This document shows, piece by piece, positions 52,200 through 64,000 of a DNA stretch of 64,000 bases (positions within the stretch are counted from its first letter, which is position 1; each line of letters opens with the position of its first letter). A model generated the notes under the pieces. That model did not search any database and was not told where the DNA came from. It saw nothing but the letters and a program-made list of their open reading frames with translations. This DNA is from Anastrepha obliqua (Eukaryota > Arthropoda > Insecta > Diptera > Tephritidae), in NCBI RefSeq assembly GCF_027943255.1, contig NC_072896.1, forward strand, positions 37,350,501 through 37,414,500, in the 5' to 3' direction. The translations under genes and the position numbers were made by a program.

Positions 52200-54620
52200 C
52201 TAAACGTTTTTTCATTCCTGACAGAAAATCTACTCAATTATTTTTGATCGACACCGGCGCAGAAGTATCGGTCATCCCAGCAACTCGTGCGTGTCGCTTG
52301 TCAAAATCTAACGGTTCCACGCTTTACGCAGCAAACGGTACAGCCATCAAAACGTATGGCATGATACGTCGCACACTTGACTTCGGCCTTCAGCACAAAC
52401 TTACTTGGGATTTCGTCATCGCAGAAACGAAATACGCAATCATCGGTGCGGATTTCCTCCGCCATTTCAATTTAATCGTCGACATCAAAAATTTTACACT
52501 AACTGTCAGCACTACAGCACCAAGGCGCGCGAACATATGCACCTTCGGAAAAACAACAATTTCATCTGACAATCAACCTTAATAAATGCAAATTCGCTCA
52601 AAAACAAATTTCATTTCTTGGTCATATCGTCACAGCAAAAGGTATTAAGCCATTGCCGGAAAAAGTTAAAGCAATTTCCAATTTCCCTCTGCCAAAGATC
52701 GCCAAGGAATTGCGAAGATTTTTGGCAATGATTAATTTTTACCGACGCTTCCTACCTAACGCAGTAGATCATCAAATACCACTGGTCAAATTAATCCCCG
52801 GAAATCGAAAGAACGACAAGACCATAATCAAGTGGACCGACGACTCAGTCATTCATTTCAACGAGTGTAAGAAACAACTAGCAAATGCTGCACTCCTAGT
52901 TCATCCAGCACCAAACGCCCAAATATCGTTGAGCACCGACGCCAGCGATACCGCTATTGGCGCTGCACTTCACCAAATCGTCCACAACGAGTTTCAACCG
53001 TTAGCATTTTTTAGCCAAAAACTCACTGAAGCACAAAAAAGGTACAGCACCTACGACAGAGAGTTACTCGCAGTATATCTGGCAATAAAACATTTTCGCT
53101 GCATGTTAGAAGGAAGACCGTTCGAGGTAAGAACTGACCATAAACCACTTATTTACGCATTTCATCAAAAGCTTGATAAAGCATCACCACGACAGCTGCG
53201 CCAGCTAGACTTCATCGGTCAATTCACCACGGATATTGTCCACGTTGCCGGCACTGCAAATACGGCAGCCGACACACTTTCACGCATAGAGGCAATCGAA
53301 CCAAATTTTGTCGACTACAAGCACATCGCCGAAGATCAAAAACAATGCCCAGAGCTGAAAAAACTCATCGACGGCAATACATCCTTGCAACTGAAGTGGA
53401 TAAGCATACCCAACTCCGATTTTAAAATATGCTGTGATGTAGCTACATCAGAAGTACGACCGTTCATTCCACAATCGCACCGTAGGAACATCATCGAGAG
53501 AATGCATAGAATTTCGCATGGGGGTGTGCGCGCAACAACGAAACTTATCAAAACACGTTTCGTTTGGCCGAACATGGGAAAACAAATAGCTAACGTAGTC
53601 CAACGCTGTCTAAGCTGCCAACGTTCCAAGATCAGTAGACACATGCGATCCCCACTACAACCAATTTCGTTACCATCGAGTAGATTCGAACACATTAATA
53701 TCGACATTATCGGACCGCTACCGCCATCAGACGAATACCAATACTGTCTTACCATCATAGACAGATACACGCGTTGGCCTGAAGCAATCCCAATTAGAAA
53801 TATTACTGCAGAAACAATCGCTAAAAAACTAGTCAGCGTTTGGTTCTCACGATTTGGTATACCCGCACGTATCACTACCGATCAAGGCAGACAATTCGAA
53901 TCACAGTTATTCAACGAGTTATCACGCATGCTAGGCATATCACACTTACGCACAACGGCATACCATCCACAAGCAAATGGAATCATCGAACGTTGGCACC
54001 GCTCTTTGAAAACAGCAATTACCTGTGATGAACGAGATGATTGGATTAATCGCCTACCTATAATCCTACTTGGTCTTCGAACAGCATTCAAGCCTGACAT
54101 CGGAGCAACAGCTGCACAACTCGTATATGGTGCTAATCTCCGGTTGCCAGGACAATTTTTTCACGATCGCCATATAAATCAGCCACAATCGGATTTTGCC
54201 AAACAGCTCATTGACGTTATGATAAAAATACGACCAACCCAAACCGCAAATCACGACGCCACAAAAACCTTTGTATTCAGCAAACTGGCAGAAGCAACGC
54301 ACGTATTTGTGCGCAACGACAAAGCACGACCTGCGTTCGTACCAACATACGACGGACCATATCAAGTTATCTCCAGACACCCGAAATATTACACCATCAA
54401 AATCAACAACCACAACAAAAGTAACATTTCCATCGACCGACTAAAACCAGCCTTTATCGAAACACTGCAATCGGATATTCAACCACCGAAAACGTCAACG
54501 CAACAAAATCCAGACCAATCGCAAACAACAACATCACCATCGAACCAGATATCTACAAGCAATCCGCCTACAAACCGTATCGGACGAAAAATAAGACTTC
54601 CCGTACGTTTCAGAACGTGA
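52200..54620 (+). pseudogene. pol: Pol with the RT core deleted
   Basis: The protease (FLIDTGAEVSVIPATRA, about 52238-52288; frame to 52582) is followed almost at once by the end of RT ([18 protein letters not shown], about 52573-52628) in another frame. The fingers and palm with the YxDD site are therefore missing, and the junction lies near 52555-52570. The open frame of 655 residues continues with RNase H ([35 protein letters not shown]), the HHCC zinc region ([26 protein letters not shown]), the integrase core ([29 protein letters not shown]) and a GPY module. RNase H and integrase look intact. Confidence 0.9.
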
Positions 54621-54636
54621 AGTCTGGGGGGACCTA

Positions 54637-54917
54637 TGTGGCAACACAGATTGAACAGACGACCCGATGGCAACCCTGACAATAACAGGACAAGAGAAGA
54701 ACGCCATTTGAACGAAAAGTTTGAGTTTCATCTAACCGCCGGCGAAGTCGGACGTATATACCAACCCGCACATAACATCCGACACTAATTTTATATAAAC
54801 TTAATTTTAATGAAGTTAATCCTTATAATTGTATTTCTTACATACCAGTGTATATTACTTAACATTTTGATAATAAATAAATAGATAAAAACGAACCAAT
54901 TGCCCATTATAACCACA
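54637..54917 (+). repeat. 3' LTR
   Basis: Same length as the 5' LTR and identical but for one base. A purine tract (GGGGGGACC) lies just before it and would serve for plus-strand priming. Confidence 0.95.
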
Positions 54918-54922
54918 GTACT

Positions 54923-55512
54923 ATTTTCTCGGTATATTATGTAGTTGCGTGTGGTTACGTGCCCTTTTTTCAAAATGTTGCGTTCTAACAGGCCAAAAAA
55001 CTAATATTTTCTAGCCTATGCCAAAAATGAGGGTGTACCTGTGTACAGATTTCGGCAACGCGAATGAAACGTTTTCGAAATGTTGCCATATAATGAAAAG
55101 AATTTAATTCGAAAAAAAACACTATGTGTGGCAGTTCATTACGTTTCCTTCTGTCGCGTGAATACGTCATCTATAGTGAAACAGCTGCATCTACTCGTAA
55201 AGAAACACACTCAATTTCACCCAATTAACTCGTTGATACTTGTTGACATTCAGCTGTATTTGCTCGCTATATTTGTTTTTATTTATTTTTGGTCACAAAA
55301 TCGCGGCGCCAAGAGAAAGTTATTTTTGTCCACTTATTTTGCGTTGTTTAGTTTTACACTACTAAATTATAACTTTTGAACTAATGTAGCCCTGTGATAG
55401 ACAAGTGAATATGTAGGCTTGGAAAAATTTTCATAAAGCCATACAAAACGTACCACATCACTTTTGTTATAAAGTGTGCTTGAATTAGGAAATACTGTTA
55501 CTATTTGTCTCC
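54923..55512 (+). promoter_or_regulatory. Probable promoter and 5' UTR region of FBXW5
   Basis: 590 bp lie between the retrotransposon and the FBXW5 ATG. No other gene or repeat was recognised. The transcription start cannot be placed from sequence alone. Confidence 0.4.
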
Positions 55513-57961
55513 ATGGATGACAATAGTGGCATATTGTCCGAGGCTCTCGAAAAAAGCGAAATCGACAGTATTGACGATGATGATAGTTTTGGATGCGCTA
55601 TTGGAATAGAGGAGTTAAAATGGTGGTCCATACCAGAGCCAATACTATTTCGGATATATTGGATGTTACCAATAAAAGACTTACTAAATGCCGGAGCCAC
55701 ATGCAAGCGCTGGCACAATCTAGCAAATGACGAGCTCATGTGGAAGCGGAAATTTTTGCTGCATTATAATGTAGATTCGACGATAAGACTTAAGCCAGGT
55801 ACGTTTGTAGGTCAATCGAAGTTTGTTTCCGCACAATATAGTTGGCTCTGAGGAAGTTTATGTATTGTTACAGTAGTAACGTATTTTTTGTATTCCATTG
55901 CGTTAACCCACAGATTTTTGAAATCATTTTTTTCCTTGTTGGTTCGTAACTCGTATAGGAGCAGAGTCATGGAAAAGTGAATATAAACGTCTGAGCTGGA
56001 ATATACCCTATGTACAAGCACAGCGTATTGAAGGCCATACACATCAGGTACTCCATGTGAGCTTCTCACACAACGGTGAAATGTTTGCTACTTGCTCTAA
56101 AGATGGTTACGTAATCGTATGTATATTGTGATATGTGGGACTACGAATTCCACTTATTTGTCAAGTAACTAACTTTCGTTATTGCAAGGTCTGGAACTCA
56201 ATTCATCCTTGTACAGAAAGGTACTCTCACAATATGAAACAATTCAGCTGGAAATATACGCAATATTCGCAATTCAACCAAAGTGACACACTACTTCTTG
56301 TATCCGGTGTTCATTTCGGATCGCCGCACAGTACATCGGGTGAAATTGCTGTGTTTACGGTAGACGGCAAAGGTTTTTATGTTCTTTAATACTTTGTTCT
56401 AAATTTAATATTTCGCATTTATTAGATGAATCACGTTTACGGTGCCGTGTGGTAAATCGTCCGTACGACATATTCGGTACATGGTTCAGCGATCAATATT
56501 TAATATCGGGAGATTTGCATTGGCTCGCGCATCTTCTAAGCTATTCTGAGCTATGGCTAAACAAAGCCAATCAAGAAGTTGATTCCGAGCACGTACCAAT
56601 TATGAACAAGTTGTATAAGTTCTATAATAGAAATGCAAGTTCCGTACGGGCCATAATGGTTGCCAAGTGTCCATGGTTAGACGATTCGAATGATCCCTTA
56701 GCCGAGGACAATGCATCCAACAATTTGAAACAGACTTCCAGTGACTTCGTTGATATAGATGAAACAAAGCCATCATCCTCTAGTTCTGTAGGGAATCCAC
56801 TCTCACATGCAGCCACATTGCGTCGATCGCAGCGTAGCGCATCGCCCGAAAACCTATTGGATATTCTTCAACAGACTTCATCGACCTCAAATAGAACGGT
56901 TGGGTCCGTAAAAATTGCGCTAAATCATAACGATGCGACTATTCGATATTTAGATGAATATCGGCGTGAATACCCAACAGAAAATGAGAATGGGAATTCA
57001 TCAGACGACTCTGATGGAATGGAGTGTTCAGATGATAATGACGACGAAATGGAGAGCGCTGTCCCTAAATACTTAATATTCTCTACAGGCTCGAAAACAT
57101 ATACTCCACATCAAATTGGAATAAAGCGTATAAAAAATGTAACGTTTCCAAAGAAACTCGACCCAGGACCTTCGCTAAAAGAAAGAATAGCTGCCAAAAA
57201 AGCTGCGGAAAGAGAAGTAAGAAGCAGATATTTCCTTGTAATACATTTTCTCATCTGTGATTTTTAGAACCAACTACGGGCGGACCCCGATTGGTGGGAT
57301 TACGAGTCAGTTGCTCACTTATTTGACAATGTAGATAAAGTAATAGACTTACATGGGCACATTATTGGCATGGCGTTAAGTCCGGATCATCGTTATTTAT
57401 ATGTGAATACACGACCTTGGCCGAAGAATTATATTATAACTAATGCGCTGGAGCCACCACCTATTGCACAGGAAATTGACATTCATGTTATTGATTTGAT
57501 GACGCTTAAACGTGTTGGTAACATGCTTCGTGCTCATAAAGCCTATACACCAAGCACCGAATGTTTTTTTATATTTCTCGACGTAAGTGAAAATTATGTC
57601 GGAAGGTAATATTTGATATTAATCAAAAATTGTGAAGTGCTTATAAGTACTTACTTTTTAGCGGAGCAGAAGATATGCATGCTTACCTTTGGGATAGGTT
57701 TTATGGTATATGCCTTACCAAGTATAGACATGCGGACGTAGTGAATAGCGTAGCATTCAACCCTCGTGACCCAGAGATGCTTGTTACTACTAGTGATGAT
57801 TACACGATTAAGGTGCTTTCTTATTATCGTTAAAGTAAATATTGTTTTCAAGTCTTTTAACTGTATCTTAGATTTGGAGGTCCCGGGCAAAAGCAAAGGA
57901 ATACAATATCGAACCTTCGAATACATCCGAAGTATTCGAACTAAAGAAACGTTTTGTATAA
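55513..57961 (+). CDS. FBXW5: F-box/WD40 protein FBXW5
   Basis: Seven exons join in phase: 55513-55798, 55959-56116, 56189-56372, 56426-57216, 57268-57605, 57662-57812 and 57872-57961. They total 1998 bp, 665 residues, with introns of 50-160 bp. Exon 1 has the F-box (WWSIPEPILFRIYWMLPIKD, CKRWHNLANDELMWKRKF). Exon 2 has the first WD repeat (HTHQVLHVSFSHNGEMF, CSKDGYVI). Exon 4 has a long acidic, low-complexity insert (ENENGNSSDDSDGMECSDDN) and the family block PHQIGIKRIKNVTFP before LKERIAAKKAAE. The last exons hold GMALSPDHRYLYVN and SVAFNPRDPEMLVTTSDDYT, and exon 7 begins IWRSRAK. FBXW5 is the substrate receptor of SCF or CUL4 ubiquitin ligases. Vertebrate FBXW5 is about 100 residues shorter; the insert in exon 4 accounts for much of this. 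Confidence 0.93.
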
Positions 57962-60052
57962 CAACTCTAGCAGCTAGCTCGCGCCCGTGTCGCCTGTGCA
58001 AATTTTAACATTGAATGTAAAGATGAATTTCTGAATACGCTAACGTGATTGAATTTTCGTTCATATCTCTGAAACTGTTTTTCGTGGAGAGAGGAATTAT
58101 CTAAACGAATCTTCCCTAAAATTTGCGAGAATTTATACAAAACAATTTCAGTGCGATTTTGAATTCAGCATAATTAATTAATTGAAATTTAATTGTTTTA
58201 AAAATATTTATTTGTGTTTATAATACTTTCATCTTAACGCTTGGTGATAAATTATACTTTTTGTCTTTAATTGACTTTTGAGCACGTCTCGTATAACTGA
58301 ACATGGCAAAACAAGGGATCTGTAGGATGACTCGATACACTTCTAACGATTGACTTTGTGCTGACAATATGGAAGTCTTTCGTTATGAATTCGCCTTCAC
58401 GAATTGGCCAAATTAGATGGAAACGAAATGAGGCTAGTGAAATCGTCAACCTGAATTTTTCCATTGTCAATGTCTAGCAATTGTTTGGACATTTTACAAT
58501 ATAATTCGCATATTTGTGGTCAATTTGAGAGTTTTAACAAATCTCCACAAATTCGATTACTTCAAGCAAGTTAAGTTTCGGAATGACTGGCAAAGTTTGG
58601 CGAAAATCGTCGAATTGGTTCTACGTTACCGGTATGATTTGGGTTTTTCCCGACCAAGGGCTGCCGCCCCAGTAAAGTAGCCCTGCCTAGTGAACCGTTT
58701 ATCATCAGTGAAACATTTTATCAGTTCCGTCAGAAGCATCGAACCGTCGTTGACCGCTTTTATCAATGTATAGACGCGACTCTCTGCTGTTGATCCAAAA
58801 GTGGAACATTTTTTTGTATTAACCGACTCAAACCATCTCGCGCGCATTGTCGATTCGGGATTGACATTCCTAATGCCACAGAAGTCCTCAACGCCTCATC
58901 TATCGTTTTTGCGGTGGGCCCCAACTACTTTGCTAGATCTGTTTATTAAAGTTTCTTCTACCTTTTGTGGTTTATGCTTCCCCCCGAGAATTGGTGTTTA
59001 CTTAATACATTTTAATAAACTAAAACTAAATACTTGCAGTTATATGCTATGTTGCCAAGGTACGTAATTCGCTCTCTCATTCATAATTCACTGTCCAATT
59101 ATTTTTCGAATTACTTAATTCGTCATACAAGAGAGCGGATTACCTCATTTGTAAGTAATTAAATATCAATTACTCTGCGAACTAATTTCGCCTTTTTAAA
59201 AACGTTAAATGACAACCAGAAAGAGGTATTTAATAAAATGGAAGCAAAAAAATAGAGGTTGTCTGTAAAGTCGGTTTACTGACGATAGTTTAACGTGACA
59301 ACGTCAAAAAAAAATTTAAATTTTATTTCTTTGATAGATATTTTGTATGGATATAGAGAAGGAGGTAAATGGAATCGCAATGCAATAGGTCAAGTTAAAA
59401 ATGAAAAAACATTTATCAAATTCATGAAAGATATGTTCAATTTCGATTGTGCATCAGGCGTTAACAAGTTAACAACACTAAGAGGCACCATTATCATTTT
59501 GCCTTTTTCAAGACACTTTACACTCGAAACACTCCCTTTAATTTCCTACTTTTCCTATCATGGTCCTATTCTCAACAGAGAAATGGTTCATTACCATGCA
59601 CACATGAAGAAGGCATATGCAAATACAAGTATGTGAATTTATATATGTACATATGCGCATATATATACATATACATACATATATGCTCACTCAAGTAGGA
59701 GAGAGCCAGATGTCAAACGTTGCCGAACGCGTGGGCCGATTTGCCTCTTTGTCGTTCATTCCCCGCTCTCGCTTGCAGTTCAAGCAAGATAATGCCGCAT
59801 TTTTTGGTGCGTGCAGCCAGCTACATCGAATTATAAGACGTTATCACGTCAAAAAGAACTCAACGTTGATGAGCTGACGTAAGCATCTCAATCCACGCAC
59901 AAGCAGCTTGCCCTCCAAGAGCGAAAAAGGGAAGCCGTAGCTGCCATGGTGGGCCACTTATATACCAATCTTATAAGGCAATACTTACCTATGGATAATT
60001 CTCGGGACGATATAAGGATTGCAAACACAAACTTAAGTATAGCATTAGGGCA
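57962..60052. other. 2-kb spacer after FBXW5
   Basis: It probably starts with the FBXW5 3' UTR. The GC-richer part at 58560-58880 has no frame I recognise, and 59640-59690 is TATATACATATAC-type simple sequence. No transposon ends were seen. Confidence 0.4.
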
Positions 60053-60370
60053 GGTAGCGGCCGCCGTAGCCCTTATGGCTTGGTACGTGACTCCCGTTCG
60101 GAAGTGTCTAGGTTAGAAACCCCGTGTTCGAAACAGTTGTAAATCTGTAGGATCCTCCATTAGGGGAAAACATCAGGACGCGCGCCATTAATAAGACCAC
60201 CTCTCGACCAATTATCCACAAAGAGAGTAGTAGGTTTTTCCCCCAGAAGCGGTCGCCTCTCGGCAAGAAGGGGAAATTTCCAACTGTACTTCTGATTATG
60301 CTCATCAAGACGTACACCAAAAATTGTGAAACACCCAACGGCAGGTATATATAACCTCGCCTTGATAAGA
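60053..60370 (+). mobile_element. SINE, scrambled and diverged copy
   Basis: GGCCGCCGTAGCCCTTATGG is a worn A-box region and CCCGTGTTCGAAAC a worn B box. CATCAGGACGCGCGCCATTA matches the SINE body, but AGCGGTCGCCTCTCGGCAAG, which precedes the body in the copy at 30509, follows it here. The copy is rearranged. Confidence 0.6.
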
Positions 60371-61149
60371 ATTCTATCAAAAGATACAAAGCACTACGGA
60401 GGGCAGTGGATTCCGTAAAGTATTATAAATAAGTCCTAACAATCATTGCTATCTCGTAAAAAAAATGGCAATTGCACAACCAACAGTGAAGAAACACTTG
60501 AACTACTATTGTCAACGTATTTTCCCGGTTGTCTTTGTAACGCAAATAGTAGACCACGCTTTAGGGACAACAATGAGAATCCCTCCTAAATCTTGTAAAA
60601 GAGGATCGAAACTTCCAAACTCATAAATCGCTGGGGTCAGATGAGATTAGCCATCAAAGCAGACAGCACTTTACTTGCTGGTTGACACACTTGGGAAATC
60701 ACTTTACTGTAAAGAATATACCCTTGCTACCTTTTTAGACATCGAGCGTTCATTCAATGACATACTTTCAGATGCAATAACAAAGTGGAGATGAGAGAAA
60801 AATGTTGTTGTTGTAGTTAACCTTGGCATAGGTCTTTTGCGAGTTGCTATCACAATGGTGCGACATGTATTTTTTAAAATATCACGTCCGAAGTATAACA
60901 TTTTAAAAGTCGTAAAAAACTTTGCTTTTAACTATTATGGTAATAAAAACGTTAATTTAAACTAATATTTTGTAGGGTATCCTCTTCTGTCAATAAAACC
61001 TTGGAGTCCCTTTGGTACCGATTGAACCAAGTTCTTAGTATATTAAGAAGAAATCATGTGCATTCTTCTTTTATTAACACTTTTTTAAGTGTTAATTTCT
61101 TTATCTTTATCAATTACATTCAAAGCTGGCAATTGTTAAATTTTGTGTA
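60371..61149. other. Unassigned spacer
   Basis: Near 60960-61060 the minus strand may continue the Tc1-like fragment that follows. Nothing else was recognised. Confidence 0.35.
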
Positions 61150-61390
61150 ATATTCGAATATTTGTGCCTGTGTCCTGTGTGTTTGACTATGCTATGCAGA
61201 TTTTGCGGCCGTAGCTCTGCATTCAGTTTTCTCCAAACAAAATTTTTAACGTCTGATCTGAAAAGGTTTAACTTGCTTTCGTCAGCAAGAGTTATGGTGT
61301 TCCAGAGGTTCTCATCCTTAGTTTTCGGGAGAAAAAATGGCTTATTACGGGTTTTGTGCCCATAAATATATGAAACTAAATAATTGAAAA
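61150..61390 (-). pseudogene. Tc1-like transposase fragment
   Basis: The minus strand reads NKPFFLPKTKDENLWNTITL, then ADESKLNLFRSDVKNFVWRK and LNAELRPQNL. This is the region around the first catalytic Asp of a Tc1 transposase (…DESK.NLF.SD….VWRK). Other domains are missing. Confidence 0.6.
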
Positions 61391-62190
61391 AAAACTGTTG
61401 AGGTAAAATATTTGGCAGATTTTAACTTAATATTGCCATAAGTGATTTCCGCATCAATCTGGCTGTGACCCTCGGTACATGTAGCTCATTTACTTCAATA
61501 GTGTCATAATCCAAAAAATACCACAATCTCTTCTTGATAAAAATATATTTACTTTTACTTAGGGAGGCATCAGTGAATTAAATACTTTGAAGCAGATTTT
61601 CTCGACATTTCGGGTTCTTGAGTTATGACAGTATTGAAGAAAGCGAGAGATATATCCAGCATGGGAAGGTGCGAAGAATGCATCGTATTGTAAAATTTAA
61701 CGTTTACCGAAAAAGAGCAATCTTTTTTGTTGAAAAGACCAGTGTATTACATTTAGACAATTATCAAAATAAAAACAATAATCCAACGTTTACTTTAAAA
61801 TGTTAAATTTAGTGCACCATGGGCTTAGCTCTAACGAGCAATCAAAAAGCGTGTCAAATTTCATTTCATTTGCGTGATACATAAATACTCACTGTACACT
61901 CATATAAGCACAAACATTAAATAGAAAAACAAAAAATAAAGTTTCATGGTTTTAAATATAATATATGAGGGCTTCAGCGGGATGATCATTATTTAATTCA
62001 ATTCTGTGTTCCTACCAAATTGAATGAAACAATGGCATAAAGCAGACCTTTGCTTTGTCAATACTGTCAACAAACTTCAAGTTGCTTATCATAGTGTCAA
62101 TAGGGTTTTGCTGAAGCATGGTCGACTGACTATTGAGAAGATGGGTTTCCATCGTCACCTACTGAAGATTAAGAAAAAGCTTTATTATTG
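61391..62190. other. Spacer and probable PPP1R11 3' region
   Basis: No coding similarity. The part next to 62190 should be the 3' UTR of the minus-strand gene. Confidence 0.4.
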
Positions 62191-62663
62191 TTATTTTATA
62201 TGCTTATTACTGTCGTCTTGGTTACCGGGGTCTTTGTGTTCATGAGTTTTATGTTGATTTATATTTTTTCGGCGTTTTTCAGGATGGCCAAAACAGTGTT
62301 CACATTCCTCATCGTCTGAAGAAGAGCTTTCGCCGAAATTTAAAGGTTTTTTATATATGCAGCAACCTAAAATTTAAGAGTGGGATAAGATAAAACCAAT
62401 TTTATCTTTCAATATTGCTCACACTTGGATTTTTTCTTTCCCATATCTTCGTTATCCACTGTACCTTCACGCCAGGCAACTTGCCGGTCTGGTTTGGGTT
62501 TTTTTAACCGTAGGCGAAGAACTGGTGCTGACTAAATTAAGCAAAAATGTGAATATTTTATATTACATTAAATATATCCTCTTACATCTAATACATCTGC
62601 AGAGGGTACATCATTTACTACAACAATCTCAGTTGCAGAGTCACGACCAGCGATCGCTTCCAT
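62191..62663 (-). CDS. PPP1R11: PPP1R11 (protein phosphatase 1 inhibitor 3 / E3 ligase)
   Basis: Three minus-strand exons join in phase: 62586-62663 (start 62661-62663), 62423-62531 and 62191-62366 (stop 62191-62193). They make 363 bp, 120 residues, close to the family's usual 110-130. The conserved core is VAWREGTVDNEDMGKKKSK followed by CCCIYKKPLNFGESSSSDDE and CEHCFGHPEK. These hold the PP1-binding and cysteine-rich parts; the cysteines (SKCCC, CEHC) form the atypical RING-like unit. It inhibits PP1 and in mammals also acts as a ubiquitin ligase. Donors are GTAAGA and GTGAGC. The N terminus is acidic and hydrophobic and not conserved. Confidence 0.94.
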
Positions 62664-63781
62664 TATATTGTATATCTTGATTTATTGCGCATATATTTTT
62701 GTATAAGTAATCTCAACTTGGTCACGGTTTAATAGATGCTTATAACAATAAGCCCCACAAAACTTGCCCTTAAAAGATTGATTAAAAAACGAAAGCGGAT
62801 AAGTAAGTAGATATATAATACGGAAAATTCTAATTCGTCTAGCACACACAAAAATTTTGTATACTACAGCTGATAGTCAATTTGTGAAATACGAATGTAG
62901 TTGCCACATTGGAAAACAAAAAGATACCTTTTAAAAATATACATATAAAATATCATTAGGCTGTGTTCCCAATGCCCGGTTAATATTATGTAGCGTTCAT
63001 GCGAAAACTTAAATGAGTATGTAGCACTTTCGAACATCGGTATTTCGAAATTTCTTCATGATGCTGCATTTACTAAGGGTTCATTTACTTGCATTCAGAG
63101 TCATATGTCTCTTCTTGTTGTGAAATACTGTACTATATATGTAGCAATACTTTACATGAAATTATTTCTTTTATTCCAAACGAATTCTACCCATTTTTGT
63201 TCTCTTATTTAACGGGTATAAAAATTTTTCTATCTGCACTTTCAGTTGGAAGGCATTAAAAAAATTATATTATATAACATTGGCTTGTTCATTTTCTCAA
63301 CGAACAACAGTCAATAGTACAATAAAACTCGCGAAAAATAAAATAACGGTTTTCCGAAGTTGCAACCTTCTGTATTCTTTACCCTCCCACAAAGAATGTT
63401 GGTTTATCAAAGAATCTTCAGGAAGTACTTTTTTCTTTCTCACTATAATTATATTCAATCGATTTCTCAAAAAGTATGGAAACATGTGTACATATAGAAC
63501 AACCTTTTAGTTCAAAATAATACAATGTTACCACAGCTATAAACCATGTTTGTAACTTAGGTTTGAAACCGTATTCCTCGTGTATGCCGTGCTTTAAAGT
63601 TCAGCGTGAACGCCGCATAATACCGTTTTAATTAAATGCTCAAATTCGGTACGGTAATTTTGTTGCGAAATTTCTATTTTTCATAGAATTCTATCTGAAT
63701 GGTAACGCTGATCAGATGTGACATATATGTTTTTTTTTGGTCACAAATCCATAGATGACTATTTGACAAAACTTTGCGAAA
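62664..63781. other. Intergenic region between divergent genes
   Basis: 1.1 kb between the minus-strand PPP1R11 start and a plus-strand candidate exon. It is AT-rich and no transposon was recognised. It may hold both promoters. Confidence 0.4.
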
Positions 63782-63827
63782 ATGGTTGGGGCGCTAGTGA
63801 GGATAAATTTTCTTCAAAAACATTTTG
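63782..63827 (+). CDS. Candidate first coding exon of an unknown gene
   Basis: The ATG at 63782-63784 starts a 46-bp frame, MVGALVRINFLQKHF, ending in phase 1 at a strong donor (TTTTG|GTAAGAAT). The basic, hydrophobic start would suit a mitochondrial leader. The next exon is not visible in the last 170 bases, where possible acceptors would leave an intron too short. The gene would continue to the right of the window. A chance ATG-donor pair is possible. Confidence 0.35.
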
Positions 63828-64000
63828 GTAAGAATTTTAATTGCTGTAAAAATTAAAAGGTTTGCAGGGTGGTTTGAAATTCGTATATTTGCGTAAGGGT
63901 ATGTGCGAGTTCTTTGCAAACGTAAAAACAGTGAATTTCCTATAAGGGAAATTATGTAATTTAAATGGTATCGCTAAAAAAAACATTGCCTTGAGAAATA

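Larger units (their letters stand above)
50584..54922 (+). mobile_element. Ty3/gypsy LTR retrotransposon, CsRn1 clade
   Basis: A complete-ended element bounded by a 5-bp GTACT duplication (50584-50588 and 54918-54922). It has two 281-bp LTRs, a primer site matching tRNA-Trp, gag with the CHCC finger that marks the CsRn1 clade, and pol in the order protease, (RT), RNase H, integrase. The core of RT is deleted. There is no envelope gene. The near-identity of the LTRs shows a very recent insertion. Confidence 0.93.

Noticed and set aside
53336..53875. 179-codon minus-strand frame opposite integrase
   Set aside because: It is a shadow of the integrase coding strand, with no motif of its own.
50589..54917. 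An errantivirus with an envelope gene
   Set aside because: After the integrase GPY module the frame ends shortly before the 3' LTR, leaving no room for env.
1..64000. CRISPR arrays, bacterial operons, phage genes, rRNA genes
   Set aside because: No regularly spaced repeats, no Shine-Dalgarno-led gene chains and no rRNA-like sequence were seen; the window is eukaryotic.

Overview
The window reads as nuclear DNA of a higher fly. It is AT-rich, its genes are split by small GT-AG introns, and no bacterial-style operons are present. A tRNA-headed SINE and many rosa-type (DD41D) mariner copies, a lineage first described in Ceratitis, suggest a tephritid fruit fly; the species is an inference. All calls come from reading the sequence; no database search was run.

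Five host genes could be assembled exon by exon with consistent splice phases. Four are on the minus strand: a 5' part of a tektin (1813-2611), a CATIP-like ciliogenesis gene (8939 to about 17065), a complete five-exon CRAL-TRIO lipid-binding gene (21246-26470) and a complete three-exon PPP1R11 gene (62191-62663). One is on the plus strand: a complete seven-exon FBXW5 gene (55513-57961). Two weaker candidate first exons sit at 5031-5231 (minus) and 63782-63827 (plus). Tektin and CATIP are both cilium/axoneme genes.

Most of the rest is mobile DNA, much of it nested. At 1-5 kb there is a tRNA-like hairpin plus mariner, Tc1 and non-LTR debris. At 6-8.5 kb a Tc1/non-LTR chimera is followed by a decayed Tigger element with both ends. 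The CATIP introns hold three interlocked rosa-type mariners, two non-LTR endonuclease remnants and an irritans-like mariner. The CATIP-CRAL-TRIO interval and the large CRAL-TRIO intron hold two long fold-back elements (TTA and TA target duplications), a SINE and a Tc1-like element inserted in the SINE tail. From 26.5 to 50 kb the window is almost entirely transposons: mariners of the DD41D and DD37D types, Tc1, pogo/Tigger, non-LTR fragments, a TTAA-flanked element, and a short Transib-like element whose ends carry the RSS-type heptamer CACAGTG with a 5-bp CG-rich duplication.

A young CsRn1-clade Ty3/gypsy element (50584-54922) ends about 0.6 kb before the FBXW5 start codon. Its two LTRs differ at one site, it has a tRNA-Trp primer site, and it lacks the catalytic core of its reverse transcriptase. 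The last 6 kb hold FBXW5, a decayed SINE, a Tc1 scrap and PPP1R11.

No bacterial-type system, CRISPR array or clearly novel multi-gene system was found. The most unusual objects are the Transib-like element, the two long fold-backs, the tRNA-like hairpin, and the almost intact DD41D mariner at 42307-43609.
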